Shown: piece after piece, positions 45,420 through 56,591 of the stretch
Layout of the letters: the number at the start of each line of letters is the position of its first letter
How positions within the stretch are numbered: position 1 is the stretch's first letter
Assembly (NCBI RefSeq): GCF_023159225.1
Contig: NC_063164.1
Coordinates: forward strand, 70,851,300-70,915,299
Reading direction: 5' to 3'
DNA length: 64,000 bases
Origin: Perognathus longimembris pacificus
Taxonomy: Eukaryota > Chordata > Mammalia > Rodentia > Heteromyidae
The notes under the pieces: model-generated
Database searches by the model: none
What the model was told of the DNA's origin: nothing
What the model saw: only the letters and a program-made list of their open reading frames with translations
Translations under genes and position numbers: made by a program

Positions 45420-46330
45420 CAGGGTAGGTGGCCCAGGGTCCTAGCGTGATCCAGCTGCCCTGGGGCGGTGCCCCCACGACACTGCACCTCACGCGGTGGC
45501 TCTGGGTCGCCCAAGTAGCCGGGCCACTGCTGCCGCCCCCGGCAGCAACATGTGGAGTGCTGCCACTCCTCTGCCTGCCTGCCTGCCGGGGAACTCTCTG
45601 GGGCTGGAGTTGCTGGAGGAAGCACGACTGGCTGGGGAAGGTGTGGAACTTCTCATGGGGAAGATGCCTCCAGCCTGGCACTTGGCCGCCGCTGACCTTT
45701 CCCTCCCAGCCCGCGGCTCTCCAGCGCCGGGCACTCGCCCCTCCGGACCTGCCCGGACGCGCGACGCGCGGCGCGCGGGGCTCGCTGCCCACTGCTCACT
45801 GCACTACAGCAGTGGTGCCGAGGCTGCGACCCGGAGCCCCAGTTCCCGCGACTCAGCCCCATTCCCGGGCTTGGCCCAGACCTCGCACTAACCCGGGCGG
45901 CTGGCACCAGCCTCGTCTCTCGGGAAGCCCGCTTATACTCACCCGGGCTGCGCGCGGATTTCGGCCGCCAGCGGCAGCCCGCTGCCCCATCCCACGAACA
46001 CTGCGGCGCCCCCAGAGTGTGCAATGCGGAGCCCCGCCAGTGCGCGGCCGGAGCCAGGGAGCGCCGGGAGGGAGCGAGGGAGGAAGGGAGGCGAGGGCGG
46101 GAGGGAGACAGCGGGGAGGGGCGAGGGCCCGGGACTGCGCGCGCCACTCCCACTCGCTTCCAACACTCGTAGCCGACCCTGAATGCGGCCGGCCAGCCCG
46201 GCCTCGCGGGTCGCGGGACCAATCAACGCGCGCAGGAGGAGCCGATCCCTCCACAGGACGTGCTCATTGGACCAGCGCGCGCGACCCAACTCCTGGAGAG
46301 TTGGCCTGAGCTCAGACTCAGCAAACTCTG
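45420..46330 (-). promoter_or_regulatory. CpG island with probable minus-strand promoter
   Basis: This is the only long GC-rich, CpG-dense stretch in the window, rich in GCGCGC, CCCGCC and CCCTCCC motifs. Two CCAAT boxes lie 43 bp apart in opposite orientation (CCAAT on plus at 46219-46223, on minus at 46266-46270), with no TATA box. The minus-strand sequence downstream has a strong splice donor at 45942-45937, so the main transcript most likely runs leftward. Divergent CCAAT boxes make bidirectional activity possible. Several long open frames on both strands are a by-product of high GC content. Confidence 0.75.
45943..46200 (-). other. candidate first exon of an unidentified gene
   Basis: On the minus strand, CAGCCCGG followed by GTGAGTATAA forms a near-consensus splice donor; the exon would end at 45943. 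An ATG at 45990-45988 in a good context (G at -3 and +4) opens a frame, MGQRAAAGGRNPRAAR, that reaches the donor exactly at a codon boundary. I do not recognise this N-terminus. The exon may equally be 5' UTR or part of a non-coding RNA. The start of transcription is a guess from the CCAAT boxes. Later exons would lie at lower coordinates and were not identified. Confidence 0.4.
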
Positions 46331-49300
46331 ACCACCATGTACAGGTGGGGTACCCTGGCGAGCTACACCCCCCAGAGTGAACCGGAAAAGGGCTGTGGTG
46401 GGGAGTTTGGGACCTGCTCAGCAAAGCTGTTCCCAGAGATCATCCAGAGCTAACAGTGTTTGGTCAGGTTGTAGATTCCTTCCTGTGGACAACCACCCCA
46501 CCCGACCGGCCTCCGTCCAGCCGGTGGTCCTGCCCAGGCTAGCAGCTATGTATGTGTCCTGGGCAGAAGCAAATAGCCGGGACCAAATCTCTCTCCCTAC
46601 CCTGCCCTTGGATGAGACTTGTCCCCCTCAACTGAAGTGCAACTCCAGCTCCAAACGCAAGGCTGGTAGAAGCCTCTAGACGTTCATAATAGAGGGCCCA
46701 AACTTCTGGGCAGACAATGGAGGAAGCAGTTTAGAAGTGGGAATTTGGTTTCAGAATTTGGTGGCAACCTCCCAGAGGCGACATTTTCCAACCTTCTGCC
46801 AAACCCTTTACTTCAGCAATCTTCTTCCTCCCTCTTCCCCACTCTTTCTCCAGTCTACCCAACTCTCTGTGGAGGATTTTTCTCTCCCTTGTAAATTATG
46901 CTTAAAAGCTCCTGAACTTTTCAGTTTTGATTCTCAACAATTGGAAGTCATTCGTATTCCTGGCCATCGGAACAGCACCAGGAGCTGATGGAATGACCAA
47001 GAAAAGTCCTAGAGAATGTCTGGAGGGAAAGAGGATCCCACGGGCACGCCCCAGAATTGGGAACTGGAGACCAGCCGCCTGGACAATGCCTGTATATCTG
47101 CTACCTTCCCTGTAGGATTGTCTTCAGGAGGCAGGGTGACCTGACACCACGGCTGCATTGATCCACTTCAAATTTCTTCTTCCTTCATCCTTGGAATTTC
47201 TATTCCTAGAGCTTTATCAAGACGTATCTGAATCTCTCTGCTCCACTCTTCCCCAGAATCTACTCAGTCTTAATATAAAAATACTCTTACCCCCTCCCCA
47301 CCCACCTTCTACCTCCCCCATCTCTCTGTTTGGAAGGGTCTGGCATTCAATAACCTTTTATAAACATCTCCTGGATGTCAGACACTTTTCTCTCGGTTAT
47401 GTGCACAACTTCCCACAGAGATCATTGAAAAATAATGAGCACTCCTTTGGGACCTATGACAAGGAAAGAGATCTCCACTGTGGCTGTCTTCCTGTAAGGC
47501 TCATCACTTTCAATGAACTTCATATGAACTGGTCAAACGGAACCTGCCTGTGTCCCCTAGTATCTGTGCAGTCTACCTGTGCAGGTTAGCATCTGTTACT
47601 GATAAGGCATGTAGAGGGTGTCGTTGCTGCCATTCCTTTTGTTTTCTTTAATAGTGGGGAAAGTCTGTCTTTGGCAGTTCCTGATTATGCATCCAGTTCA
47701 TTTGATTTAAGAGAGAGGAAGAAAAGAAAGAACAGAGATGTGGGGAGGAGAGAAGTAAGGAGGGAAGGAAAGAAGGGAGAAGGAGGGAGGAAGGGATTGT
47801 AGCAAGAAGGAAGGAAGGAAGAGGAGGCGGCAGGGAGAGATTGGGGCACTAGATGTTAGTAGTAGAGTGCTCCTCTAGCATACCAGAGACCTTGGGTTCT
47901 AGTATAATGATAAAAACAATAACGCTTTAATAAATTATTTAGTTTATAGATTTTGTAAAATTTAACAAGTTCGGCATGAAGGTGAGCTGTTAAAACAGTT
48001 CACGAGACCAGCCATCCCTGTACAATGAATCCTTAGGCTTGCTTTTTAAAACTGCATTTTAGAAGGATAGGAAGGTTTCCTGTGGAATGTTTGCATGGTA
48101 TCTCTATATTTGGGGGATAATGGATAATTTTACTTTCCTCTGTGTTTTTAATGTACTTTCTAAAGAATATGTAATATCAAGAAAAACTAAAAATTATATC
48201 AACTATCATTATAAGAACTCCATAGACATGAAAACATCTAAAGTTATAAATCTCTGTTCCACTTCACCCTTCACATCTTGTCACCAAGTCCCATAATTCT
48301 GTTCTCTACTGTAGCCTCTGCCTCTCTTCAACATTGGCATTGCCACTGGCAGGTCTTCACCTTGCCTTACCATTAGTTTAGCAACAACCCTTAACCATTC
48401 TATCCCAGTGGGCCACCACACCGCTATCTCTGTCTGAAAACAACTAACATGATCATGTAATTAAGTCCTGTTCCCCAGTTGATGAAGTTCAAATCAATAG
48501 CCTTTCGTTCACCATCTGAGCCTGGTTTTTCATTTTGACCTCATTCTGTCCTCACATTCTCCTCAGCATCCTGCCCCACAGGACACGTTTTGTCCATGGA
48601 CTCTCATATGTCCATGTGTAAGACCTCACACTGCTGGAAAGCTGCCCTTCCCTGTCCTCAACAGCAAGTTCCTGCTTCTGTTTCAGAACTCACTTCAATT
48701 GCCACCAAAACTGCCAGTGGCAGAATTAGCAACTCCTTTTCTTTGTACTTCAATAGCAGGTATTTTTACCTGCTATTTAGTCAATGACTATTAATCCAGC
48801 AACTGCTTTGTGCCAACTACAATGAAAAGGCATAGTAATGTATTTATTCTCCTGGAGCATGCCATGAGAGAGACAGACATTAAGTCACACAAATACATAT
48901 TTCCCAACTTAGGTAATTGTAATGAAACCACTGTGAGTACCAAAAGAAGCAGGGTTTACCTTGAACACAGGTCAACCATAGTTCCTACTGAATTGTGTTT
49001 TAATCTGTTATTTATTAAAGGTTCCGTCATTCATCATATTCATATATACCTCCATGCAGACCAAAGTACATGGTCATGTGGCTTCCTGATAATTTTCAAA
49101 GAAGTAGATATTGGGAAACACCATGAAGAAGGTGTATGTGTTAGTATGCTTTGTACAAGGTCCAAAAGACTTCAGTTGTGTGCTACAAAAATTTTTACCA
49201 TTTTATCCTTCTCTAGTGTTTCTCAATTCTAATATGATTCTTTTTGCATAAATTACTTAATATCTTTATTTCCCACTTAGGAAATATGGCTCTTGTATTT

Positions 49301-49429
49301 TTATAAGTAATCTGTTGTTGCTGGAAGGTAATTTTTCTTTCTTCTTTTATTTTTACAAATTTTACTTTCAGCATATAAAAATTCAAGGTCCATAATATTA
49401 TGATACAAAGTTTAAAAACACAAATCACA
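46331..49429. other. CpG-island shoulder, single-copy DNA and L2 remnants
   Basis: The GC shoulder fades by about 47.1 kb. A purine-rich tract (GGAAG/GAGAG) lies at 47718-47835, followed by a degenerate ID-like monomer at about 47847-47915 (TAGTAGTAGAGTGCTCCTCT). The 48300-48760 stretch shows L2-like text (GCCCTTCCCTGTCCTCA, ACTCACTTCAATTGCCACC). Frames at 47158-47589 and 48810-49232 match nothing I know. Confidence 0.4.
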
Positions 49430-49704
49430 ATAGAAAATATATAAATTGGACTTTGTCACCACTAAACACTTTTCCCTGCAAACAACAAGGTGAAGAGAAT
49501 GAAAAGGAAAGCATAAATTGGGAGGTAGTATCTGCAAAACTCAACAATAAGAAAACAAAGCCATTCAATGAGCAAAAGATTTGAATGCATACTTTGTCAT
49601 ATAAAATGGTATTCAATACCACTACTCATAAATTGAATATCAAAATCACAAGGAGGTACTACTAGATGTGTTAAAATAGCTGAGAGGGAAACAAGGAAAG
49701 AGGA

Positions 49705-49784
<80 letters not shown>

Positions 49785-50160
49785 CAAAAAAGGAGAGAGA
49801 AAGAAAGAAAGAGAATAAAGAAAGAGAGAAGTAAAGAAGGAAGAGATAGAAAGAGAAAGAAGGAAGGAAAGAGAGAAAGAAAAGAAAGTAAGAGGAGAAA
49901 TGGGAGTGAAAAAGAAGAAAGGAAGAAAGAGAAAAAAAAAGGGACAATACCCAGTGCTGGTGAACTTGCTGAACAACTAAAATTTTCATACATTTTTAAT
50001 AGGAATGCAAAAAATGAAATAAAAGGTTTATGTTCACAAACCTGTAAACAAATTTTTGCAGCAATTCTCTCACCCAAATATGAAAACAACGCAAAATTTC
50101 CTGAAAGAGGAATAATCAAACTGTAGTATATCTATGGAATGGAATATACTACTCAGTAAT
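49430..50160 (+). mobile_element. ancient L1 ORF2 fragment split by a GAAA expansion
   Basis: ATTGGACTTTGTCACCACTA, CAAAACTCAACAATAAG and GCAAAAGATTTGAATGCATA up to about 49685, and GGGACAATACCCAGTGCTGG, AATTTTTGCAGCAATTCT and CTGTAGTATATCTATGGAAT after 49945, are consecutive parts of the sense L1 ORF2 C-terminal region. A purine microsatellite expanded between them. No intact frame remains. Confidence 0.75.
49686..49942 (+). repeat. (GAAA)n microsatellite and purine tract
   Basis: A clean GAAA array runs from about 49708 to 49784, then an imperfect AGAGAAAG/GGAAG purine tract to about 49942. The minus-strand Phe/Leu/Ser open frames here are artefacts. Confidence 0.96.
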
Positions 50161-50170
50161 AAAGAGGAGA

Positions 50171-50420
50171 CTGCAAGGCACAGATGGCTCACACCTGTAA
50201 TCCTAGCTATGCAGGAGGTTAAGATCTGAGGATCAAGGTTGAAAGCCAGCCTGCACAGGAAAGTCCATGAGACTCTTATTCCCAATTAATCACCAAAAAA
50301 GCCATAAGTGGAGCTGTGGTTCAACTGGCAGAGAACCAGCCTTAAGCAAATTAAGCTCAAGGACAGCACCTATGCCCTGAGTTCAAACCCCAGAACCAGT
50401 ACAAAATAAATAAATAAAAC
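50171..50420 (+). mobile_element. B1-ID/Geo composite SINE inside the ancient L1
   Basis: GCAAGGCACAGATGGCTCAC, TAATCCTAGCTATGCAGGAG and AAAGCCAGCCTGCACAGGAA form the B1 half. GCCATAAGTGGAGCTGTGGT and GCCCTGAGTTCAAACCCC form the right half. The TSD AAAGAGGAGA is at 50161-50170 and 50421-50430. L1-like sequence resumes beyond it (ATCTCAAATGATTATGCCAA). Confidence 0.9.
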
Positions 50421-50430
50421 AAAGAGGAGA

Positions 50431-52034
50431 TCTTTGATATAAGCAACATTTTGTATCTCAAATGATTATGCCAAATGAAAGGAAACAGGCTCAAATGGCT
50501 GAAGTGCATACACTAGTGAAGAATGGTAGACAGCAACAATGAAGAACTTGAGGTTTATCCTAATAACGGGAGCAGTCTCAGAGATCAGATCACCTACATT
50601 TAAAAGAAGCAATCACTTAAACCATTGTGGTTTGGGTTTTTCTGTTGCACAGAACTGAAGTTTATTTTACCTAACATATGAATTCATGAGTTAATTAATA
50701 TTCCCCTCAGTGTATGCTTAGCTTATTCACCTGTGCCTCCTCCAGTGCAAGCACTCAGAGTGGATACTTATTAAAAATTAGTTAAATGCATAAACGCATG
50801 AGAATGAAGGGAAAGTTAGGATCTTACAGGAGTGGAATAGAATGTTTTATGTTCAATGGGTGTGTTCCCCTTGAAAGTAGTTACTTTGGCCCATTACATT
50901 TTTTTACTGCAAAGATATTCTTCCAACTCAAAATATATATTTCTCTGTCCCTTGCTGCTCATTAAAATATTGCCTTTTCCTAAGTAAAATTGTTTCTCTT
51001 AAATGAGCTGTTTTCTTTTTTTAATGAGCTTTTTTCCCCTCAATGAGCAAACAATATATTTAATATGCCTTAATGTTTTACTCATTTTTCAAGATCCCAA
51101 GTAGCATCTGATTTATCTTCTTTAACTCTAACAAATTCCAAAGTTGATACAACAGGCACTAAGTAAAAATAAAAATCCACATTTTATGCAAAGCTTGAGA
51201 GGCTTGGGCTCAAAAAGCCATCATATTTCCAGATATATCAGTAAAAGTAATTTTCATTTATTGGACACTGATGGTTGACATTAAGCTCTTGAAATATCAT
51301 TAAAATATTTCTGCTCTAGCCAGTTTGCACAGTCAACTGACTTTTAAAAATCATTTATAGCTAAGCTTCTGTTGTGGAATTTATTATACAAACTCAATTT
51401 TATCCACCTGTCTTTCTACTAGGAAACAGAAATCCCGGCTGCTGGCAGAGACCAATCCTCCCACACTCATTGCTTTATACTTTTTCTATAAACACTTTTC
51501 AGATAAATAAGCTTGTCTCCTAATAACCACCTGACATTAAAGATATTAAGGAGCCCAGAGAAGAGGGTTCTGGGAAATGGACAGAAATATGTCAGCTAAA
51601 GAGGATACTATGGATTTTTATAAGGTCTAAATGTGTTATTATCCCTATTTTCCCAGCTTCTATCAGTGTACCCAAGATAATCTCATGCTGATTCAATGTT
51701 TTTCCTGTGGTTTTATTTCTGTACTCAGGGCCAAAAAAGTGAAATGGTAAGACATTGAGTTCCTGTCATCCCATCAATATCTTACTTCATCCCCATCTAA
51801 TAAATACCATGCTTCTAATAATGCATCTAATAAATACCATAGCTTAATCAAATGGCAAGAAAAGTGCTATGGTTACATATGCCCCCCCCCCAGGTGTGTT
51901 AAAAAAAACTTAATCCCTAGCTTAATAGAATTAGGATTTTATATGTTGGGCAGGCATATTGGCTAATGGCTCAGGAAGCAGAGATCTTGGAAATTGCTGT
52001 TTAAGGGGGCCAAAAATTTCCAAAACCACATCTA
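50431..52034. other. L1 tail end, then single-copy AT-rich DNA
   Basis: L1-like sequence continues to about 50530. The 50930-51560 stretch is complex and AT-rich without recognised repeats; three AATGAGC(T/A) motifs occur at about 51002-51050. CATCTAATAAATACCAT is repeated at about 51794 and 51824. A C run lies at 51882-51891. Confidence 0.4.
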
Positions 52035-52675
52035 GTAAATGTTTTTATTATCCTTAAGTACTTGTACAAAGAAGTTGCCATCCAACAAGGCAGTTTACGC
52101 ATACAATGAATCATGACCAATGTCACCCTTATCAATATTCTTACCCACACGTTCCCTCACTTTTCTTAATTTTTAAGTTATGTATTGAATACTTTCACCA
52201 TTTCACAAAGCAGTTTATGTAAACAATTCATCTTAATTGGTGTCATCCCTTCAACATCTTCACCTTGCTTTGACTCACCCCTTCCTTATTTTTCTCACTT
52301 CTGTAGTATATACAATGATTTCTTGCCTGCATTCTCCCCACTTCCTACCTTTATTCTTCTACCCCTCTCCCTTTGTCTCCACCCTCCTCTCTTACAAGTA
52401 CCCATTTCCTGGTACTTATTTTGTTGGGCTCTGACCTAGTCTTTCTAAGGATTTGATCTCTCCATACAGTCCAATATACTTCAGGTAACTCATTTGTAAC
52501 CCCTTGCATGCCATTCAGTGTGTTTATTTATAGATTTAAAGGCACATTCTAGCTATCATAAATGAGGAAAATCATGCAATCTGTGTTTCTTTGGGTCTGG
52601 CTTGCTTCATTTAATATAGTGATTTTTTTCCAAGTCTTTCTGTGTCCTTCCAAATGGAACAATATCATTCTTTTT

Positions 52676-52882
52676 TTTTTTTTTTTTGCCAGTCCTGGGG
52701 CTTGGACTCAGGGACTGAGCACTGTCCTTGGCTTTTTTTTTTTTTTTTGCTCAAAGCTAGCACTCTACCACTTGAGCCACAGCACCACTTCTGGCCTTTT
52801 CTATATATGTGGTGCTAGGGAATTGAACCTAGGGCTTCATGTATATGAGGCAAGCACTCTTGCCACTAGGTCATATTCCCAG
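52676..52882 (-). mobile_element. dimeric ID + Geo SINE, reverse orientation, in L1
   Basis: A T run then GCCAGTCCTGGGGCTTGGAC to CATATTCCCAG on the plus strand. The 16-bp TSD CAATATCATTCTTTTT lies at 52660-52675 and 52883-52898. An additional internal T run (about 52734-52748) replaces the GAGCAAAAAG segment. Confidence 0.95.
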
Positions 52883-52920
52883 CAATATCATTCTTTTTGA
52901 TGGATCAGTAGAGTTACACT

Positions 52921-52942
52921 ATACATACATATATATGTGTAT

Positions 52943-52981
<39 letters not shown>

Positions 52982-52982
52982 T
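52921..52982 (+). repeat. (AT)/(CA)n microsatellite within L1
   Basis: ACATACATATATATGTGTAT leads into a CA run interrupted by one CAAACA. Confidence 0.93.
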
Positions 52983-52999
52983 TCCTTTCATTCCTCCAT

Positions 53000-53299
53000 T
53001 TAGGGGCATCTGGGCTGATTCCATATCTTGGCTCTGGTAAATAATGCTGCATTGAAAATGATTGTGTTGGTTGCTTTAGTGTGGCCTTGTTTGTGCTCTA
53101 GTGGATAAATGCCTGGGTCATAGAGTAGTTCTATGTTTAGTTTGTTGAGGAGCATCCATGCTGCTTTCCACAGTGATTGAGAAAGCTTATATTTCCCATA
53201 ATGTAATATAGTTCTCTTTTGGCCACACCCACACCAGCATTTGTTAATGTTAATTTTTTTGATATTGGCCATTCTAACTAGGATGAGGTAGAATCTCAA
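53000..53299 (-). pseudogene. L1 ORF2 C-terminal fragment
   Basis: The minus-strand frame shows the L1 ORF2 C-terminal signature: KININKCWCGCGQKRTILHY, corresponding to the conserved Cys-rich 'CWRGCG...GTLLHCWWEC' region, then WKAAWMLLNKLNIELLYDP and ending ..AKIWNQPRCP. It retains Cys residues of the C-terminal motif but lacks the WW pair, and it is only a fragment of ORF2. It is part of the 52035-54100 L1. Confidence 0.85.
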
Positions 53300-54143
53300 T
53301 GTTGTTTGAGTTGCATTCCTTTTATGGCCAGAGATGTTGAATATTTCTTCACATGTCTATTGGACATATTTACTTCTTATTCTGAGAAGTCTCTCTCTAA
53401 GGCAATAGCCAATTTATAAATTTGATAGTTGCTTATTTAAGGGCTTTCTTAGTCTAATTTTTTGAGCTTTAAGTGTACTTTGGATATAGGCCCTTGACTA
53501 GCATATAGCTGGTAAAAATCTTCCCTTATTTTTGTGGGCTTTCTACTTAGCTTGTTTGCTATGTCCTTTGCTGTGCTGAAACTTGTTTTTAAGCTTGTTC
53601 TAATTCCATATTTCAACTACTTCTTTGATTTTTTATCTTTCTTTTATTTATTTCTGGATCTTTACTTAGAAAGTTTCCACCTGTGCCTAGGAGCCCTAGT
53701 GTTTCCCGTATCCCTTCCAATAATAGTTTCTGGTCTAACATTGAGGGTTTTTTTTAATCCATTTTGAATTGATGCTGTGGCAAAGTGATATATAAGGATC
53801 TAGTTTCAAATTTCTGCATGTGAATATCCTGTTTTGCCTGCACCATTTCTGGAAGACATTGTCTTCCAGCCTATATTTTGACTCCCTTATCAAATAGCAG
53901 GTGCCTATAGGCCTGTGAGTTTGTTTCTGGGTCTTCTACTCTGTTCTCATTGGTCTTCTTGTGTCAGTACCAAGGTGTTTTAATTAGAGTTTTAAATTAG
54001 CTATTCATATTCCTCCAACACTGTCCTTACTTTTGCTTTTCAGGATCACTCTGTGTCTTGGTTGTGATAGTTAAGGAAGCTGTGATAATACGAGCATTTT
54101 TCAAGTGAACATGTTGTCTGAGTTAGATAAAGAAAGAAAAAAG

Positions 54144-54378
54144 TGGGGCTGGGGAGATAGCCTAGTGGCAAGAGTGCCTGCCTCGGATACACGAGGCCCT
54201 AGGTTCGATTCCCCAGCACCACATATACAGCAAAACGGCCAGAAGCGGCGCTGTGGCTCAAGTGGCGGAGTGCTAGCCTTGAGCGGGAAGAAGCCAGGGA
54301 CAGTGCTCAGGCCCTGAGTCCAAGGCCCAGGACTGGCCAAAAAAAAAATAAATAAATAAATAAAATAAAATAAAAAAA
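54144..54378 (+). mobile_element. dimeric ID + Geo SINE
   Basis: GGGGCTGGGGAGATAGCCTA to CAGGACTGGCC, followed by A-rich TAAA units. The direct repeat AAAGAAAGAAAAAAG (54129-54143 and about 54379-54393) is a plausible TSD, although A-rich. GAGCGGGAAG (young) variant, nearly identical to the copies at 1841 and 19109. Confidence 0.92.
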
Positions 54379-54394
54379 AAAGAAAGAAAAAAGA

Positions 54395-55090
54395 AAGATG
54401 ATGTTAAAATGAATATTTTATTATCAGTCCCAAGCTTTGTAATATTTAAGCGTTATAGTTTCTCACCTTTTTTCTTTGGGACATGGGAAAATAATTCTGT
54501 GTGTTCAAATTGTTTCTGATGGGGTATGTGTTTGAGAGAGCCCTTCTCAACTTTCTTGCTAGCATGCATCCCGATCCCACGATTGAAACTATCATTATTT
54601 CTTGCCAAACACAAATAAATAAAGTAAAAAAAAAATAGTTGAGGGCATAACTCACTGAGTTTTTAATCTAATGAGGGACAAAATAACTCATCAGGTAATC
54701 TAACAAATAAATATGAAATGTGAGAATATTAAGAAGGGGAATTTGGAAGGTCTCAGAAGGTATGACTGAGGAATTAAACATCTAACTTTCTTTTATAAAA
54801 TGGTCATGCAACTGATATTTTTTAGGGAGGCTTTAAACAATTCATCAAAAAAGAATTAGTAGATTTCTGCTTGCTGCTCACACAGATTATCTGGGAACAA
54901 AGTTACCCTCTGGATTGAAATGACAAAAATTTTGCCAATATCTGTATGAGATAGTTACTTTAAAGACTATACAGTATGATCCTAAAGAAACATTAAACAA
55001 TATACTTATTTTTCACACTTTCATATATTTCTTATTTAGAGTCTCCAAAGAGCTAAAAGGCCGATAGATAAGTGAAAATATCAGCATCCT
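54395..55090. other. single-copy AT-rich DNA
   Basis: Nothing recognised. Confidence 0.4.
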
Positions 55091-55745
55091 CATGTGTAGA
55101 GTTCCTCCTTTATTAGCTTCCTACTGTTGGCCACAATTAGGTGGCATAAAATGGGAGAAATACATTCTTTCACATTTTGCTTTTTTTTTTTTTTTTGCCA
55201 GTCCTGGGCCTTGGACTCAGGGCCTGAGCACTGTCCCTGGCTTCTTCCCGCTCAAGGCTAGCACTCTGCCACTTGAGCCACAGCGCCCCTTCTGGCCGTT
55301 TTCTGTATATGTGGTGCTGGGGAATCGAACCTGGGGCTCGTGTATCTGAGGCAGGCACTCTTGCCTCTAGGCTATATCCCCAGCCCCTTCTTTCACATTT
55401 TGAAGGACAGAAGTCTGAATTCAAGGTGTCCTAGATGAAAGTGCATTCCATGCCTCTCCAGTAGCTTCCTGGTGGCTGCCCACAATCCTTGGTGTTTTTC
55501 AGTTTGGCAATATATCTGATCTTTGCTGTCTGGGTATATGGAGTTTTCTCTTTGTGTCTTTTGTCTCCTCTGTTTTCTCTTATCAGGATGAAATCATTTG
55601 ATTGAAGCATAAACAGAACCAGTGTGGACTCATAATCACTAATTACAAATAGCCTATCTCCAAATAACGTCATATTCTGGAATATTGGGAGTCAGGGCTT
55701 CACCATACTGTTTAGAGGAATACATTGAATCTTCAACACACCACT
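55091..55745 (+). repeat. old mammalian interspersed repeat split by a SINE
   Basis: TTATTAGCTTCCTACTGTTG, AAGGACAGAAGTCTGAATTC, AAGGTGTCCTAGATGAAAGT, TAGCCTATCTCCAAATAACG and TCATATTCTGGAATATTGGG follow the dispersed consensus 'AAGTCCGAAATCAAGGTGTC...CTATTTCCAAATAAGGTCACATTC'. The SINE at 55180-55387 interrupts it. Confidence 0.6.
55180..55387 (-). mobile_element. dimeric ID + Geo SINE, reverse orientation
   Basis: A C and T run, then GCCAGTCCTGGGCCTTGGAC, CTTCTTCCCGCTCAAGGC, and the left monomer ending TATATCCCCAGCCCC. The 15-bp TSD TTCTTTCACATTTTG is at 55165-55179 and 55388-55402. Young subfamily. Confidence 0.95.
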
Positions 55746-55897
55746 CATACTTCTTGTTATGCCTCCACAGGAGAAGGAATGATAGTTTTCCTTAAACTCT
55801 TCCAGTCCAATTATTTCCCATGTCAGCTCCAGCTCTAACCCCTACTTTTCAGGATTTCCCTTTTATAAGAATCTAATCCTTGGTCCGGGTCGGAGCC

Positions 55898-56431
55898 ATG
55901 GGGGTGGCAAATTCAAGCTCCGTCAACCCCGTCGTGTTCTTTGATGTTAGCATTGGTGGTCAGGAGGTTGGACGCATGAAGATTGAACTATTTGCAGACG
56001 TTGTTCCTAAGACAGCTGAGAACTTTAGGCAGTTCTGCACTGGAGAATTCAGAAAAGATGGGTTTCCAATAGGATATAAAGGAAGCACTTTCCACAGGGT
56101 CATAAAGGATTTCATGATTCAAGGTGGAGATTTTGTTAATGGAGATGGTACAGGAGTTGCCAGTATTTACCGGGGGCCATTTGCAGATGAAAATTTTAAA
56201 CTTAGACACTCTGCTCCAGGCCTACTTTCTATGGCAAACAGTGGCCCCAGTACAAATGGCTGTCAGTTCTTTATCACCTGCTCCAAGTGTGATTGGTTGG
56301 ATGGGAAGCATGTAGTGTTTGGAAAAATCATTGATGGACTTCTAGTGATGAAAAAGATTGAGAATGTTCCTACAGGCCCCAACAATAAGCCTAAATTGCC
56401 TGTGGTAATCTCACAGTGTGGAGAGATGTAG
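55898..56431 (+). CDS. peptidyl-prolyl cis-trans isomerase H (cyclophilin H) retrocopy, intact frame
   Basis: The uninterrupted frame encodes 177 residues, the normal length of cyclophilin H. That protein is the U4/U6-U5 tri-snRNP-associated prolyl isomerase that binds PRPF4 and acts in nuclear pre-mRNA splicing. The single cyclophilin domain fills the protein, and the usual active-site residues are visible: Arg and Phe in [15 protein letters not shown] (with Gln), Ala in [10 protein letters not shown], Phe in CQFFIT, Trp and His in [12 protein letters not shown]. The start is the ATG at 55898 because the family's N-terminus (MxVANSS) begins there; the upstream in-frame ATG at 55880 lies at the insertion edge. 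From memory, differences from human PPIH are very few (residue 2, the NSSS position, KDGF for KDGV, MKK for MRK). Lack of introns, poly(A) and TSD mark it as a retrocopy. No promoter is visible, so expression is unknown. It may be a young pseudogene not yet disabled or a retrogene. Confidence 0.93.
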   Translation: MGVANSSSVNPVVFFDVSIGGQEVGRMKIELFADVVPKTAENFRQFCTGEFRKDGFPIGYKGSTFHRVIKDFMIQGGDFVNGDGTGVASIYRGPFADENFKLRHSAPGLLSMANSGPSTNGCQFFITCSKCDWLDGKHVVFGKIIDGLLVMKKIENVPTGPNNKPKLPVVISQCGEM

Positions 56432-56585
56432 TCTAGGTGAAGACTGATTTCAGGCCTTCCCTTGCCCCAGATGATGTTCGAGTTCCTGGTTTTGCTTCAC
56501 TGCCTGCCACTGCTTCACTGGATAAAGAGACCATGGAAGTACATAGACTAGAACTACCAAGATTATGTTTAAATTTTCAATTGTA

Positions 56586-56591
56586 AATAAA
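56586..56591 (+). terminator. poly(A) signal of the PPIH retrocopy
   Basis: AATAAA lies about 22 bases before the retroposed poly(A) run at 56614-56621, the normal spacing for mRNA cleavage. It was inherited from the parent mRNA. Confidence 0.9.

Larger units (their letters stand above)
52035..54100 (-). mobile_element. older L1 3' half, antisense
   Basis: The segment shows L1 3'-UTR-like text (52035-52560), then antisense ORF2: TTTCTTTGGGTCTGGCTTGC, GGGGCATCTGGGCTGATTCC, CATAGAGTAGTTCTATGTTT, TTGGCCACACCCACACCAGC, continuing to GTACCAAGGTGTTTTAATTA and the 54.05-kb region. A young SINE (52676-52882) and a CA microsatellite (52921-52980) interrupt it. It is more diverged than the L1s at 14-19 kb. 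Confidence 0.8.

Noticed and set aside
45298..46424. Long open frames on both strands (up to 293 codons)
   Set aside because: High GC content removes stop codons by chance. The frames overlap on both strands, have no recognisable domain and are rich in Pro/Arg/Ala/Gly as expected of CpG-island sequence.
47158..47589. 143-codon frame as a novel gene just outside the CpG island
   Set aside because: No known motif, low-complexity Pro/Leu/Ser content, and no splice or promoter context support it. Chance frames of this length are expected over 64 kb.
49597..50119. Phe/Leu/Ser-rich minus-strand frames resembling membrane proteins
   Set aside because: They are translations of the GAAA/GGAA purine microsatellite, not membrane segments.
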